Source of the DNA: Myripristis murdjan
Taxonomy: Eukaryota > Chordata > Actinopteri > Holocentriformes > Holocentridae
Length of the DNA stretch: 64,000 nucleotides
NCBI RefSeq assembly: GCF_902150065.1
Contig: NC_043990.1
Location: 13,379,240-13,443,239, forward strand
Reading direction: 5' to 3'
The notes under the pieces are model-generated. The model saw nothing but the letters and a program-made list of their open reading frames with translations. It did not search any database and was not told where the DNA came from. Both the position numbers and the translations under genes were made by a program. The first letter of the stretch is position 1; every line of letters begins with the position of its first letter. Below are positions 63,830 to 64,000 of this stretch, piece by piece.

Positions 63830-64000
63830 ATGGATCAGAAGATTCAGGGGGGAACTGCAACTCCACCCCCTCTTCCCACAGGTGCTCCTACAGGGGAGCG
63901 AGACAAGGAGGGAGGGGGTGGAAAGAAAGAAGAAGAGGAGGAGAAGAAGAAGAGGGAAAGAGAGAAGGAGGGAGCTCCTACAGTCTCCGCTGTTACAGCA
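63830..64000 (+). CDS. N-terminus of a large gene cut by the window edge, candidate ASH1L histone methyltransferase
   Basis: An ATG at 63830 opens a frame of 57 codons that runs off the window. It begins MDQKIQGGTATPPPLPTGAP and continues with a Gly/Lys/Glu/Arg-rich stretch (KKEEEEKKKREREKEG). It lies in an exon whose acceptor (TTCACAG) ends at 63611, after a probable noncoding first exon and 5 kb intron. I do not recognise this piece with certainty. ASH1L is the candidate because human ASH1L starts MDPRN, carries a KEEEDLRKRNRER stretch in the same region, has a noncoding first exon, and lies near SCAMP3 at 1q22. If correct, the gene encodes the H3K36 dimethyltransferase with AWS/SET, bromo, PHD and BAH domains further right. 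A low-complexity start like this is weak evidence. Confidence 0.45.
   Translation, partial: MDQKIQGGTATPPPLPTGAPTGERDKEGGGGKKEEEEEKKKREREKEGAPTVSAVTA

Overview
The window is nuclear DNA of a ray-finned fish, most likely a percomorph teleost. The signs are compact GT-AG genes with short introns, very long (CA)n and (GA)n tracts, and several short terminal-inverted-repeat elements of types common in teleosts. No bacterial operons, CRISPR arrays, rRNA or tRNA genes were seen. I traced six protein genes exon by exon with consistent splice phases, and a seventh enters at the right edge.

Layout. Bases 1-5045: no gene seen; long GA and CA microsatellites, and probably the 3' UTR of the next gene. 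5046-20586 (-): rprd2, an RNA polymerase II CTD-interacting protein, 10 coding exons, 1091 aa. 20.6-23.85 kb: its promoter, then noncoding DNA. 23854-26137 (-): ciart (CHRONO), a circadian repressor, 5 coding exons, 350 aa; its likely noncoding first exon and E-box/CCAAT promoter lie near 27.4-28.0 kb. 28-32 kb: no gene seen. 32022-33658 (-): mrps21, mitochondrial ribosomal protein bS21m, 87 aa. 33.7-36.7 kb: repeats. 36871-40547 (+): crabp2, 142 aa. 40.5-44.0 kb: intergenic. 44592-50133 (+): scamp3, 9 exons, 338 aa. 51633-56335 (+): rnf115, RING-H2 E3 ligase, 9 exons, 291 aa. 56.4-58.3 kb: degenerate repeats and a CA/GA tract. 58.3-64.0 kb (+): noncoding first exon, a 5 kb intron and the first 57 codons of a large gene, tentatively ash1l.

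From my memory of the human map, ciart, mrps21 and rprd2 are neighbours at 1q21.2, while scamp3, ash1l, crabp2 and rnf115 lie elsewhere in 1q21-q23. The block thus keeps conserved synteny with local rearrangement. The genes act in separate processes (transcription, clock, mitochondrial translation, retinoic acid transport, endosomal traffic, ubiquitination) and do not form a dedicated system. I found no convincing undescribed system. The items most worth a second look are the ciart E-box/CCAAT promoter, a 30-bp-arm hairpin in an rprd2 intron, several MITE-like elements with legible ends and duplicated target sites, and repeat-rich DNA beside the last promoter.
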